Assembly: GCA_039090855.1 (NCBI GenBank)
Contig: CM077005.1
Location: 79,170,607-79,234,606 of the forward strand
DNA from: Macrothele yani
Taxonomy: Eukaryota > Arthropoda > Arachnida > Araneae > Macrothelidae
Reading direction: 5' to 3'
DNA length: 64,000 nt
Below are positions 1 through 10,536 of the stretch, piece by piece. Under the pieces are notes generated by a model. The model was not told the origin of the DNA. It ran no database searches and saw only the letters and a list, made by a program, of their open reading frames with translations. How positions within the stretch are numbered: position 1 is the first letter of the stretch; each line of letters begins with the position of its first letter. Position numbers and translations under genes: made by a program.

Positions 1-401
1 TATAACTTATATCAATATATCAGTTCACTGGAGGAATAAGTTTGTCTCAACTGAAGAATGGAAAAAATCACATGAAGTTGAGTTAGATTAAATTCTTTGA
101 GTAAATAATTACTCAGAAAGAATTAGTGAAACATTTTAGGGGAGAAAAAGCTTAAGAGTAAAAAAGAAAAAAACAACAACAACAACAACAACATACAATA
201 AGGAAATAAAACTCACCAGAAAAATTACTTACCGAAAGGGTATTTTAATTTGTCCAAAAAATTATCAACAAAATTCAGCACAGCACTAGCACCAGGTCAT
301 GAAAATAATAATATGTTTCCACACATCAAGCTGTTTGAAAAATATACTTAAACTTAGTAATAAATGAAGTCATGGCTTTCCTAGATGATCATATGAAAGT
401 T
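1..401. other. AT-rich flank, no gene seen
   Basis: No coding signal or recognisable repeat end. The only structure is a short AAC microsatellite at about 172-193. Probably intron or intergenic DNA beside the PLE-A pair. Confidence 0.5.
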
Positions 402-451
402 ACATTAGACAGATTATGGGAATTACTTAGGAATAAGGATGTTAATTCTTA

Positions 452-496
452 GCATCAAATTTTCGGGTAGTAACCCTACCCTTCATCAGGACGAAC
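452..496 (-). ncRNA. hammerhead-ribozyme-like motif, PLE-A left
   Basis: On the minus strand: GTTCGTC, core CTGATGA, one unpaired A, stem II GGGTAG/CTACCC with loop GGTTA, core GAAA, a very short stem III (AATT), then TT before GATG. Stem I would pair CGTC with GATG (one G-U), or with GACG as the right copy has it. The order fits a type I hammerhead with minimal stem III. The extra base after CTGATGA departs from the textbook consensus. Catalysis is inferred, not shown. Confidence 0.6.
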
Positions 497-1015
497 ACTA
501 CAGTAAATGTTGCCAACCTTGAGTAAAACTTCAACTTTAAAAGCATTTAAAGTAGTTCTTCCTCTTCTCTCAATCTCAACACCTTCAAACAGTTTTCTCT
601 TGAAGAAATGCTTTTGGTGGGTCAGAATTTCTACTGAGTCCCACAGGATTTGATGTCCAGTAGATTGAACATGTCTGTCAAGGCCAGTTTTATTTGTCAT
701 GTTTTTTATGGCTGCTTTATGTTCTTTCAGCCTGGTCCTAAGCTGTCTGCCTGTTTCTCCTACATAGCTAAGACCACATTCACACTTGATATTGTAGACT
801 ACTCCTTTTAACAAGATGTTAGTTTCTTGCTGCTTTAATTTAGGAAGGTAGTTATTGATCTTATTTCCTAAACCTAGAGCTAGTCTAATTTCAAATTTTT
901 TGCTAATCCTTTGAAGTTTTTCGAAAATGCCCTTATGGTAGGTGATCTTTCTAGTTAACCAACACACTGGGTTAGGGCTCCAATCTTTTTTATTATTAGT
1001 TAAAAAAATGTCCAC
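476..1015 (-). pseudogene. PLE-A left GIY-YIG endonuclease domain
   Basis: A 179-codon open stretch. It starts with a linker containing LGLGNKINNYLPKLK. The core is GVVYNIKCECGLSYVGETG, where YNI and YVG are the GIY and YIG equivalents, followed by the helix RQLRTRLKEHKAAI with the catalytic-region Arg and a conserved Glu-His. TGHQILWDSVEIL and FFKRKLFEGVEIERR follow. In PLEs this C-terminal domain nicks target DNA to prime reverse transcription. It is open by itself, but the upstream RT is broken. The last codons overlap the hammerhead-like motif (SVRPDEG at the C-terminus is encoded by its core). Confidence 0.85.
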
Positions 1016-1052
1016 TATTGGAGAAGGGTAATTATTATCCTGGAGAATGAGT

Positions 1053-1960
1053 TTAAGTTCGTTTTTTTTGTGCTCGCTTGTCTAATTCTGAGGAGTTGAG
1101 AACATTGATCTTTTCTACAAATTGCGAGGCTACGTTCCATTTCATGTATTCTGGATGGTTTGACTGGAAGTCCAGCATTTTGTTAGTGTTAGTGGGCTTT
1201 TTGAAGACTTTCGTAAGAATTCTTTCACTTCGAAGAATTAACAACAGGTCCAGGTAATTTAGCTGATTGTTCCGCTGAAGTTGCACAGTGAAATTTAACT
1301 TTTCATCAAGGGAGTTGAACCAATCCAGGATGGAAGACGTGAGAGAGGGATTAGTGCTGTCTAAAATGAAAATAATGTCATCCATATATCTGGCATATAT
1401 AGACAGAAGATAGGAGTTATCAGAACCTCTTCTTCCAGTTTGCCAACATTGTAATTTGCTAGGAAAGGGGCAACTGGAGAGCCCATAGCCAAACCTGAGG
1501 TCTGTTTGTAGAAAAGATACTCAAACTGAAAAAAAGTTGTTTTTTAATACAAAAATCAGGATTTCATAGAGGCCCGTCAGTACTTCTTTGCTGAGGTTGT
1601 GAAAGACTATCTTATCAGCCAGATCATCTGCCATGAATTCCAACAGCCGATTAGTATCTATGTCCGTATGCATAGCTTGGATGTCTAAACTTGCAAATAC
1701 AGGGTGTTCCAGCAGCTCGAGATTACTTAATTTCTTAAGGAGATCTTGGGAGTTTCTCAGTACAGCAGGAGGTTCTTGAAAGATATTTTTTAGATGGTCC
1801 AGGAGATAATATGGTAGGTTAAAAAAAGGTGAATTTTTTGAATCCACAATTGGTCTCAGAGGTTCTCCTGGTTTGTGAAGTTTAATTGTTCCATATAGTT
1901 GAGGGATTCTGTAATGTAGTTTTTTAAAAAAAATCCTTGAAATTGGGATGCATTTGGTTA
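1053..1960 (-). pseudogene. PLE-A left reverse transcriptase (broken)
   Basis: Reads QLYGTIKLHKPGEPLRPIV near 1860-1910 (the PLE version of RT motif 2), then FASLDIQAMHTDID near 1660-1700 (motif A, catalytic Asp), and the intact YMDD box with the context ARYMDDIIFILD near 1370-1400. The thumb segment with LLILRSERILTKVFKKPT follows. At least two frame changes and a stop near 1520 separate the pieces (1521-1847 and 1053-1385), so no full enzyme is made. The domain order and the KPT..N thumb motif indicate a PLE and not a LINE or LTR element. Confidence 0.85.
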
Positions 1961-2187
1961 TTTCTTTCTAAAGATCTAAGTAGCTTATTATAGTTTTTTA
2001 TAGCCACATCTAGGGGGTTTTCAGATAATATTTCATATATAGGTTTTTTTAAGTTAATCTTCCATTTTTTAATGTATTTCTCTTTTTCTAGTAGAACTAG
2101 AGATTTGCTCTTGTCAGCTTTTAAAGCTACAATATTGGTAATTAGATTTGAATTATTTTAGAGCCCTGAGGTGAGGAGGGTTGAAAT

Positions 2188-2388
2188 GTAAGTACAAAAC
2201 AATAGAAAATGCTAGCTAAGTACAAAACAATAGAAAAACGTGTGGAACATGAAGCTGACATGCATTAAAAATCAGGACAGTTGTCTACTAGAAAATTGGC
2301 TAACCAAGGCAGTAAAAGATAAAAACAGAAAATTTGTAAAAACACTGAAATTAAAGATGTTGTCAATCTCACAGAGGAAGGTATAAAT
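2188..2388. repeat. spacer between PLE-A arms with short tandem duplication
   Basis: The unit TAAGTACAAAACAATAGAAAA occurs twice, near 2189 and 2217, separated by a few bases. The remainder up to the PLE N-terminal frame at 2389 is AT-rich and probably belongs to the 5' part of the right PLE-A copy, which the left copy lacks. Confidence 0.5.
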
Positions 2389-2634
2389 ATGGACTTAAAG
2401 AATATCCTTAATAAAGGTAGTAATTTCAACCTCACTACCAATAAGCTAAACAAAAAAAATCTAATTATAGAATTAGAGAGTATTTGCAATAAAGTAGAAA
2501 AAGAAGATCCTGACACAGCGTTAAATTTGAGAAATCAATATATTACGTGTCTGACAAAGTTTGTGGAAAAAGAAAAGTACATTATTACTCATCCTATGAA
2601 TTTCAACCCTGCTCACCTCAGGGCTCTAAAATAA
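2389..2634 (+). pseudogene. PLE-A right N-terminal segment
   Basis: An 81-codon frame reading NILNKGSNFNLTTNKLNKKN and then a charged helical stretch ending RALK. The pattern 'short helix, L-x-K-G-x-N-F, N/P-rich' resembles the segment upstream of the RT in PLE polyproteins. It stops at 2632, just where homology to the left copy begins. In an intact element it would continue into the RT. Assignment rests on this motif and its position. Confidence 0.6.
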
Positions 2635-2859
2635 TTCAAATCTAATTACCAATATTGTAGCTTTAAAAGCTGACTAGAGCAAATCTCTAGTTCTACTAGA
2701 AAAAGAGAAATACATTAAAAAAATGGAAGATGAACTTAAAAAAACCTATATATGAAATATTATCTGAAACCCCCTAGATGTGGCTATAAAAAACTATAAT
2801 AAGCTACTTAGATCTTTAAAAAGAAATAACCAACTGCATCCCAATTTCAAGGATTTTTT

Positions 2860-3779
2860 TTAAAAACTACATTACAGAATCCCTCAACTATATGGAACAA
2901 TTAAACTTCACAAACCAGGAGAACCTCTGAGACCAATTGTGGATTCAAAAAATTCACCTTTTTTTAACCTACCATATTTTCTCCTGGACCATCTAAAAAA
3001 TATCTTTCAAGAACCTCCTGCTGTACTGAGAAACTCCCAAGATCTCTAAGAAATTAAGTAATCTCGAGCTGCTGGAACACCCTGTAATTGCAAGTTTAGA
3101 CATCCGAGCTTTGCATACGTACATAGATACTAATCGGCTGGAATTCATGGCAGATGATCTGGCTGATAAAGATAGTCTTTCACAACCTCAGCAAAGAAGT
3201 ACTGACGGGCCTCTATGAAATCCTGATTTTTGTATTAAAAAACAACTTTTTTTCAGTTTGAGTATCGTTTCTACAAACAGACCTCATGTTTGGCTATGGG
3301 CTCTCCAGTTGCCCCCTTCCTAGCAAATTACTACGTTGGCAAACTGGAAGAAGAGGTTCTGATAACTCCATCTACCTATATATGCCAGATATATGGACAA
3401 CATTATTTTCATTTTAGACAGCACTAATCCCTCTCTCACATCTTCCATCCTGGATTGGTTCAACTCCCTTGATGAAAAGTTAAATTTCACTGTGGAACTT
3501 CAGCGGAACAATCAGCTAAATTACCTGGACCTGTTGTTAATTCTTCGAAGTGAAAGAATTCTTACGAAAGTCTTCAAAAAGCCCACTAACACTAACAAAA
3601 TGCTGGACTTCCAGTCAAACCATCCAGAATACATGAAATGGAACGTAGCCTTGCAATTTGTAGAAAAGATCAATGTTCTCAACTCCTCAGAATTAGACAA
3701 GCGAGCACAAAAAAACGAACTTAAACTCATTCTCCAGGATAATAATTACCCTTCTCCAATAGTGGACATTTTTTTTTAA
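2860..3779 (+). pseudogene. PLE-A right reverse transcriptase (broken)
   Basis: Nucleotide-level mirror of the left RT. The IKLHKPGEP-type motif lies near 2890-2930 in a broken frame, motif A near 3095-3130 is frameshifted, and the C-terminal part 3393-3779 is open (IIFILDSTNPS, then LLILRSERILTKVFKKPT). The catalytic box reads YMDN instead of YMDD, which removes a metal-binding Asp. Several indels separate the pieces, so the enzyme is dead. Confidence 0.8.
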
Positions 3780-3789
3780 CTAAGAATAA

Positions 3790-4287
3790 AAAAGATCGGA
3801 GCCCTAACCCCAGTGTGTTGGTTAACTAGAAAGATCCCCTACCATAAGGGCATTTTCGAAAAACTTCAAAGGATTAGCAAAAAAATTTAAATTAGACTAG
3901 CTCCAGGTTTAGGAAATAAGATCAATAACTACCTTCCTAAATTAAAACAGCAAGAAACTAACATCTTGTTAAAAGGAGTAGTCTACAATATCAAATGTGA
4001 ATGCGGTCTTTGCTATGTAGGAGAAACAGGCAGACAGACAGCTTAAGACCGGGCTGAAAGAACATAAAACAGCCATAAAAAACATGACAAATAAAACTGG
4101 CCTTGACAGACATGTTCAATCTACTGGACATCAAATCCTATGGTACTCGGTAGAAATTCTGACCCACCAAAAGCATTTCTTCAAGAGAAAACTGTTGGAA
4201 GGTCTTGAGATTGAGAGAAGAAGAGGAACTACTTTAAATGATTCTAAAGGTTGGAGTTTTACCCAAGGTTGGCAACACTTAATGTAG
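3790..4287 (+). pseudogene. PLE-A right GIY-YIG endonuclease (frameshifted)
   Basis: LGNKINNYLPKLKQQETN and then VVYNIKCECGLCYVGETGRQ are readable near 3910-4035. An indel in a CAGACAGACAG run near 4030-4040 breaks the frame. The C-terminal part resumes at 4084 with MTNKTGLDRHVQSTGHQ and FFKRKLLEGLEIERR. Same domain as 476-1015 but inactive. Confidence 0.8.
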
Positions 4288-4288
4288 T

Positions 4289-4333
4289 GTTCGTCCTGAT
4301 GAAGGGTAGGGTTACTACCTGGAAATGTGACGC
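4289..4333 (+). ncRNA. hammerhead-ribozyme-like motif, PLE-A right (degenerate)
   Basis: GTTCGTC, CTGATGA, A, GGGTAG, loop, CTACCT, G, GAAA, TGT, GACGC. Stem I can form CGTC/GACG exactly, but stem II has lost a pair and gained a base before GAAA. Looks like a decayed copy of the motif at 452-496. Confidence 0.5.
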
Positions 4334-4382
4334 TAAGATTTGCATCTTTATTCCTAAGTAATTCCCATAATCTGTCTAAAGA

Positions 4383-5723
4383 TACTTATGCAAGGAGTTA
4401 TTTATGAATTCTTGAAATGTAGCTCTGTGGACTTTCATACATTTGAGTGACAGGTCATGAACTGAATGTGTGGTCCAACATAAATCAGTAATAAGAAACA
4501 TCTTCAATAAAACACAGATACATACATCTACATTTGGACATCAGTAGATTGGTATAGAAGGTTGTGTGTGTCTTGGCTTATGTTTGCCACATCCGACACC
4601 TGGATTTCTTTGTGTGGAGCAGGGTTTAAGCTGGCTCAAAAAATGCTGTAGCAAAAATGCTAAAATGGGGAAAAACGTTGTAGCAAAATGCTAAAGAAAG
4701 TTAGCCACTTTTCTCACTCGAAAAATTGTAATGTCAAATGAATTGTTTGCTCCAACAATGTCTTGGCCAGCAGTGGAAAACTAATTAGCTTGGAAGATAC
4801 TAACATATTTAAAAGAAAACTGTATTGGGCAGTATATAAGTTGATATACAGCTCCAAACAGGATAGGGATTTTTTTTTCTAAAATCATGATTAAATAAGT
4901 ATAAAATCCAAATCTGAAATTTGATTTTGTAAGTTACAACATTGTTGTCTTCACATGAATGATTTGATTAATGACTAGTGTGAATTGAACAAGTAAAATG
5001 CCTATAGTGTTACTATTAATAAAAATTTAATTGGTGTCAAGAGACGCACCGAAAACCCGGGTTACAACATTATAAGCTGCTTTCACACTTGAACTTACTG
5101 TGTACACCATCTACCCGCATTTTAGGTTAAAATTTATTAAAAAACGACTAATATATATAAAAAAAGGTATATAAGTGTAAATAAATAAATATATAAAAAA
5201 AAGTCTGAGCACCAATAACCCTACTCAATCCAAGTATTTCCAAAACCAGTTAAATTTAAATATTTATTAATAGTAACAGTGTATTCCTCAAACCAACTGT
5301 TATTTTAATTACAATATAATAAAATATTACCATTTGAGCTTAACCTTGCCATATATGTCTGTAATTCAATTTCTTATGTTTTTTGGATGTTGTAATGCTG
5401 TTTTTATATATGTAATAATAATTTAATAAGTGCCAGTGTACAACTTTGTAATAGGAACTGTTCTGCTATCTGCTGTATTTTTTATGACATGTATTTTTTG
5501 TTGTTGACACCGTTCAAGTAAATGCAGGCCAGCTTTCCTGGATAACGCCTTTATTTCTGTGTAGTTTGGATTATTTGTTTTCTTGTAATTTTTCATGTAA
5601 CAGCTTGTATATGAGAGAAGGGTGGTATTACTTCTGATGTGAGAGTTAATTATTAGCTTTTGTACCCAGTAGAGAGACAATTACATATCTTCATTTACTA
5701 AAAAATAAATTTTTTTATGACAG
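4383..5723. other. no gene recognised (upstream of first AFF exon)
   Basis: AT-rich sequence with short repeats of GCTGTAGCAAAAATGCTAAA type near 4645-4700. No coding signal apart from short chance frames. Presumably intron of the AFF-family gene whose exon begins at 5724. Confidence 0.4.
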
Positions 5724-5872
5724 GATGAAAAATGGAATGAACATGTAAAGTACAAATGGTATCTGGATTATAATGAAGCATGCTGCAACAATGAAGATTC
5801 AGTGTCAAAGAATAAAGTACCTGCTTTCTCAGTTTTGAATAATAAGGACTGGGTGGATTTAGAAAACAAAAA
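5724..5872 (+). CDS. lilli: AFF/lilliputian-family gene, exon upstream of the C-terminal homology domain
   Basis: A 149-base open block between an acceptor (TTTTTTTATGACAG ending at 5723) and a strong donor (AAA then GTAAGT at 5873). It reads DEKWNEHVKYKWYLDYNEA, then an acidic Asn-rich stretch, then KDWVDLENKK. It ends with two bases of a codon (AA). The exon starting at 44849 begins with G, which completes a Lys codon and leads directly into QYSSDYYLSEAKKLKHQ, so the splice is in phase. AFF proteins are scaffolds of the super elongation complex in the nucleus. Membership is inferred from the downstream exons. This exon alone is not diagnostic, and another exon could lie in the 39-kb intron. 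Confidence 0.65.
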
Positions 5873-7873
5873 GTAAGTATTTCAGTATTTAATACCCAAG
5901 ACAAATGAAAGTTTTGTGGTTTGTTTTGAATATATCCTTTGTAAAACTGATTAAATTTTGGCTATTGTAACTACTTTTTCCCCTTTAATCTGGCTGCATA
6001 TCAAGATTCATCTGTTTTTTTCATGGGGTATATTCATAAATGTAGAAGAGTTTTCCACATACATAAATTTCTTTTGGGTCAATCTTTACTTTGTTTTAAG
6101 AGTTGTTGCATAAGTAGATATTACTCTTATTTCTGGTGCTGTGAGAATTATTTTCATTAAAAACATTGTTTCTTTTCAAAAGCAAGGAAATCCAGATGAC
6201 AACACAAATTTCTATGTAGGGTTGACAAAAAGGTCCCTTCTGGTAAGGAGCAAAGAACATGAAAGATTGGAAAATAACAACTGCTCTCTGCAGGAAGTCA
6301 TCCCAAAAGGAACAATCCCACTATGGAACAGGATAAAGAGGCCTAGCACCGTACATAAATTACATTGGCTCAGCTATGCGTGAAAGTGTCGAAATTATAA
6401 CTCGCCCGCATGTGTGCAACAAAAGCTTGTGCTTCGACCTGTCAGATGCCTTGCAAAATCTTCTGAACAAACACTGAAGTAAAAACCAATAGTGCCTCCC
6501 CTACTACGTGGGCATATATCTCAACCATGAACTTTCATGTGAATGGAATGTCGGCACCCGTTCGAACAACTAATTATTCTAACATATGATGATTTTTAAA
6601 TCGTTTCAGTATTGTATGATACTGTTCTATGCTCTGAAAAATAAGCCCAGGTAAAGCTTCCACCAAAGTTAAAAGTTTGGCAAATATTAACATTTACACC
6701 ATTTAAAGAAAATTTAAAACTCAATTCTTGTGTTATAATATATTGGTGTTATTGCAGGGGTTGCGCTGCCAATCGTATTCACAATGGGGGGGGGGTTTGG
6801 TGATGGAAATTTTTTTAACAATTACCTTTTTGTATTATCATAACACTTTGGGAAAAAAATTGAATTTTGTGAATGGGTTGGAGAAAATAAAAAAGCAAGA
6901 GCAACAACTGTATTGTATTGTATTCAGTACTTCTGTATTGTTACTTGGAGTTCTAAAGGAGTTCAAACTACAGAAGTTTTTACAAGCATACAGGTAACAT
7001 CAGTGTAAAAGACAAAACTATTTATTAAGTTTTATTTTCTGGTAATAATGTTAACTAAGAACTCATATGACATTCAAAATGTCAATCCCTTCTCAAAGAC
7101 AGGTGTCCTGCACCCACTTTCAAAGTGTTTTGTGCAGCTTTGTATTAATACATACTTTCTCAGTTTTGAATAATCTTGGTGATCAGTGGCAACAATCTGG
7201 TCAGTTCTTTGTGGTTTTGTGGATTATTTGAATGAGTTCTTTCTTTGAAAAATCATCACAGAAAGATTTAATGTGATCTGATGCCTGGAGATCAGAGTAA
7301 TCAAAGGTTGTACATGAGAGTGTGCTTGCTGAAGAATTGCAGCAGAAAAACAGTTGGGCAGTTTCCTCAATTTGCTGAAATTGCCAGTGCCATTCATTTC
7401 TCTCCAACAGAGAATTGATTTAAAATTTTCTGGAAATGTTCATACCTGACATGTTCCCTGAAATACTTCCTGTGCCCAGAAAAATTGTTACCAATATTGT
7501 TCTCTTATTCAGTGCTTCCTTGTCTTGTTATTCACTGCTGAATGCTTCACAAAACAGCAACAGGTGGTTCTGATAAGAAACAGTGCTTTTCTTGAAAAGG
7601 AGCATGTTTTATGTGTAAATATGCCATTTTCCACCTGCAATAGTAGTTTTGTAACCACAGTAACTTTGTTTAGAGGATTAGAAAGTAAGCAAATGAGGGG
7701 GGGGGGCAATAAACAAGGACAGCTTCTATACCATAGTGTGTGAGACTATTGTTTGGATTGTGTTCTAAATACCCCCTCTGTATAATTGGCCCATATTTTG
7801 TGTTCACGTGCAGAATTCAAATACGAAAAAATTCTCTACTATGAAATGAATCTTGGTGGATTCTCATAAGTCA
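5873..7873. other. intron sequence, weak coding remnants only
   Basis: Start of the 39-kb intron. One frame at 6141-6383 contains NFYVGLTKRSLLVRSKEHER, which resembles the YVGxTxR...EH core of PLE GIY-YIG domains in this window and could be an old PLE fragment. G-runs occur at 6786-6795 and 7697-7706. Nothing else is supportable. Confidence 0.35.
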
Positions 7874-8335
7874 TAAAGGCGAGTTTTACAGGAAATTGTT
7901 GTCGTCTTAATGTGAATGGAAGGTCTATATCGGTAGTTGCGAGGTCAATTCGTGGAATAAAAACTGTTTTGCCACATGCTGAGGCTGTGAGTACTTCTGC
8001 AATTATCAAATTAGGTTTTAGTTCTTTATCAATCTTGTTCCATTGCATAAACCTTGCTGTGTATTGAGGTTTCTGAGGAGCATGATAATACCTCCAATTT
8101 TCAACTCCGGTCTCTGAAGTGGCATTCCTGATTGAGTTTGCTCATTTAAAATCTCTATAGGATAATACTGTTCAGTATTTTCTTCCCCATTGGCATCAAT
8201 TAAATCAGAGCTTAAGTATGTGCTTGCTGTCCCCTCTAAAAGATCATGAACATTCTCATTTAATTTGTCAACATCAGAGTTTTTGGGACACAGAATGCCT
8301 TTTTTTGCAAATGTTTTAAAATCAGAAATTTTCAA
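7874..8335 (-). pseudogene. Helitron Pif1-like helicase, C-terminal half
   Basis: Reads LKISDFKTFAKKGILCPKNS, then VDKLNENVHDLLEG, PLQRPELKIGGIIMLLRNLN, TQQGLCNGTRLI, and after a short frame change TASACGKTVFIPRIDLATTD and FPVKLAF. These are the motifs of the C-terminal RecA lobe of Helitron helicases (I-L-x-P-K-N, G-x-x-I-M-L-L-R-N-L, L-C-N-G-T-R, F-P-V-K-L-A-F). Homology ends right after LAF at about 7874, before the usual TINKSQGQ motif, so the 3' part is missing or replaced. Confidence 0.85.
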
Positions 8336-8389
8336 TGACTTAACAATCAAAAAGGCCAAACACTTACGTAAAAGTGTATAACAGGGCTT

Positions 8390-8401
8390 CATTCCTGTTA
8401 T
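8390..8401 (-). repeat. 12-bp target duplication, copy 1
   Basis: ATAACAGGAATG (minus strand) at the 3' end of LINE-1. The same 12 bases occur at 10525-10536 and 13914-13925. The uninterrupted site is at 26092-26103 (+) in the right repeat of Z. Confidence 0.85.
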
Positions 8402-10524
8402 CATCATCATCATTGTCAACCATTATCAATCCACTGCTGGACGAAGGTCTCCCAAGTTTCCTCCACAACGGTCTGTCTTGTGCCAGTCTCCTCCATGTCA
8501 CCCCTGCATACTTTCGAATTTCATCCACCCATCTCCCATGTGGTCTTCTTCTGGGTCTTTTCCTGTCCCTTGGAATCCAATCTAAAATTTCGGCTGTCCA
8601 TCGAGGATCTGTCCTTCTGGCAGTATGTCCAACCCATTGCCATTTCAGGGATTTAACTCTGATCATGATGTCTTCCACTCTTGTCATTTTTCGGATCCAC
8701 AAGTTCCTCTTCTTATCTCTCCTGGTTACACCAAGTATGCACCTCTCCATGCTGCTTTGAGTTGTCTGCAGCCTTTGTATGTCTCTTTTAGTTAAGGTCC
8801 ACGTCTCTGCACCATACGTAAGCACTGGAAGGATGCATTGATCAAACACTTTTCTTTTAAGACATAATGGCATATTGTTCTTGAAAATTATGCTGTTTCT
8901 TCCAAAAGCTCTCCAGGCAAGTTTTGTACGCCGATTAATTTCTTCATCAATGTGACCCTCACTTGATATCTGCTGTCCAAGATAAACGTACGTGTCTGTT
9001 ATCTCCAGCTTTTCTCCATCAATCGATAAATCTTCATTTCTTGTAAAAGCATTGAACATCACTTTTGTCTTCTGAAAGTTCATTTTTAATCCCACTTCTT
9101 TACTCTTGTCAGCAAGTTCCTGGATCATACTCTGCAGCTCTGATGGGCTAGTTGCAAAAATGACTACGTCATCAGCAAAACGAAGGTGGGTTAGATAATC
9201 TCCATAAATCTTTATCCCCTTGTTTTCCCAGCTCAGTGACTGAAAAACACCCTCCAATGTGGCATTAAAGAGCTTCGGAGATATGGTGTCACCTTGTCTC
9301 ACTCCCTTTCTAATTTTTATGTGTGTTGTATTTTCAAATAGCCGAATCTTTGCACTTGCATTTTCATAGATGTTATTAATAATATTAATGTATGCGTCTT
9401 CAATACCACAGGTTTTCAGAGCCATTGTAACTGCTGATGGTTTCACCGAATCAAAGGCTTTTTCATAATCGATAAAAGCCATGCACAATAGAAGTTCATA
9501 TTCCCTCGCTCTTTCAATTAGTTCTCTCAGCACGTGGATATGATCTATTGTGCTGTAGCCACTCCTGAATCCAGCTTGTTCTCTCGGTTGAGCCATGTCC
9601 AGTGTTACCTTCAAGCGGTGTGAAAGAACTTTAGTGAAGATTTTATAAACTACTGATAGGAGGCTGATAGGTCTGTAGTTTCCGAGATCCTCAATGTCAC
9701 CTTTCTTATGTAGCAATGTCACCTTTCTTATGTAGCGGTGTTCCAATCCTCAGGAATCTTTCCTTCATTAAGGCATTGAGTGAAAATTTGGGCGAGTACT
9801 GTTTCGATTTCTCCACTTGCTTCTTGTATGATGTCTACAGTAATTCCATCTTCTCCTGGAGCTTTTCCCCGCTTCATGTTCTTGATTGCATGTGCAACTT
9901 CTGCTGGAAGGACTGGAGGAACTCTGGTACTGGTATCTTTCATGATGTCTGGAGTGCATATATCATCCCTTTCATATAATTTGGAGTAGAAATCTTTCAC
10001 TCTTGTCAAAATTTGGCCTCTATTTCTTGTTACAGAACCATCTTCTTTTCTCAGTGCCATAATCTGTTTTCTTCCCTTACTGAGATGTCCCTTTGCTATC
10101 TTTAGGCTTTGGTTGTTTTCAATTGCTTTCCTCACTAGTTCACAGTTGAATTTTCTTACGTCTTCAGTGATACTTTTTCGTACTGTCTTGCATAGCTCTA
10201 TATATTCCACTTTGGAAGTCACATCTTCTTTAGTTGTCCTCATCTCTCTTCTTTTTGCATCAACATTTTCGTTTTTCCTGATAATTTATTTACATGCAAC
10301 TTGTTCTTAGACCCAGCTAATTTTGTTGCTGTTTCCATAAGAGCTTTGGTTACTTTTCTGTTAACTTCAGAGATGTTCACTTCTTCCGATGTTAGGCCTT
10401 CTAAAGCAGAGAACCTGTTCTTCAGTTCCAACTTGAAGGTATTATGGTGTTTTTTAAGGTTGGTTATGTCAATAGATTTTGTTTGTCTTATGAGCTTGTC
10501 ACGTTCAAGTTTAGTGTTGAGGTG
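8402..10524 (-). mobile_element. LINE-1: RTE-like non-LTR retrotransposon, 5' truncated
   Basis: Minus-strand insertion of 2123 bp flanked by ATAACAGGAATG on both sides. It ends in a short ATG repeat tail, as RTE-type elements do, and is truncated at the 5' end so the endonuclease is missing. It sits directly against LINE-2A with only the 12-bp duplication between them. The RT reading frame is nearly whole (see next entry). Confidence 0.85.
8402..10524 (-). pseudogene. LINE-1 reverse transcriptase (two frame lesions)
   Basis: Upstream helical region (ERDKLIRQTKSIDITNLKKH), then GKAPGEDGITVDIIQEA, NYRPISLLSVVYKIFTKVL, QAGFRSGYSTIDHIHVLREL, the catalytic-Asp motif AFIDYEKAFDSV, KGVRQGDTISPKLFNA, and an intact active site LRFADDVVIFATS. 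The C-terminal part has YLGQQISSEGHIDEEINRR and GWIPRDRKR-type sequence. Two lesions: a one-base loss near 10258, and a 22-bp tandem duplication (9692-9713 and 9714-9735) that shifts frame just before HKKGDIEDLGNYRPIS. All catalytic residues remain, which suggests a fairly young copy. Confidence 0.88.
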
Positions 10525-10536
10525 CATTCCTGTTAT
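10525..10536 (-). repeat. 12-bp target duplication, copy 2 (shared by LINE-1 and LINE-2A)
   Basis: ATAACAGGAATG between the 3' tail of LINE-2A and the 5' end of LINE-1. Confidence 0.85.

Larger units (their letters stand above)
402..2187 (-). mobile_element. PLE-A left copy (Penelope-like retroelement)
   Basis: Minus-strand PLE fragment with reverse transcriptase followed by a GIY-YIG endonuclease, the domain order that defines endonuclease-bearing PLEs. It is the inverted partner of 2600-4382: the outer ends match (GACAGATTATGGG near 406-418 against its complement near 4367-4379) and so do the inner ends (GAGCCCTGAGGTGAG at 2161 against its complement near 2610-2624). A hammerhead-like motif lies near the 3' end. 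No target duplication was found. Frameshifts break the protein into three pieces, so it is not autonomous. Confidence 0.85.
2260..4382 (+). mobile_element. PLE-A right copy (Penelope-like retroelement)
   Basis: Plus-strand copy in opposite orientation to 402-2187, with extra 5' sequence that carries the N-terminal PLE segment. It is more damaged than the left copy: the RT palm is full of stops, the second Asp of YMDD is Asn (ARYMDNIIF near 3385-3405), and a GACA-rich slip near 4030 shifts the GIY-YIG frame. The 3' hammerhead-like motif is present but its stem II has changed. Confidence 0.85.
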
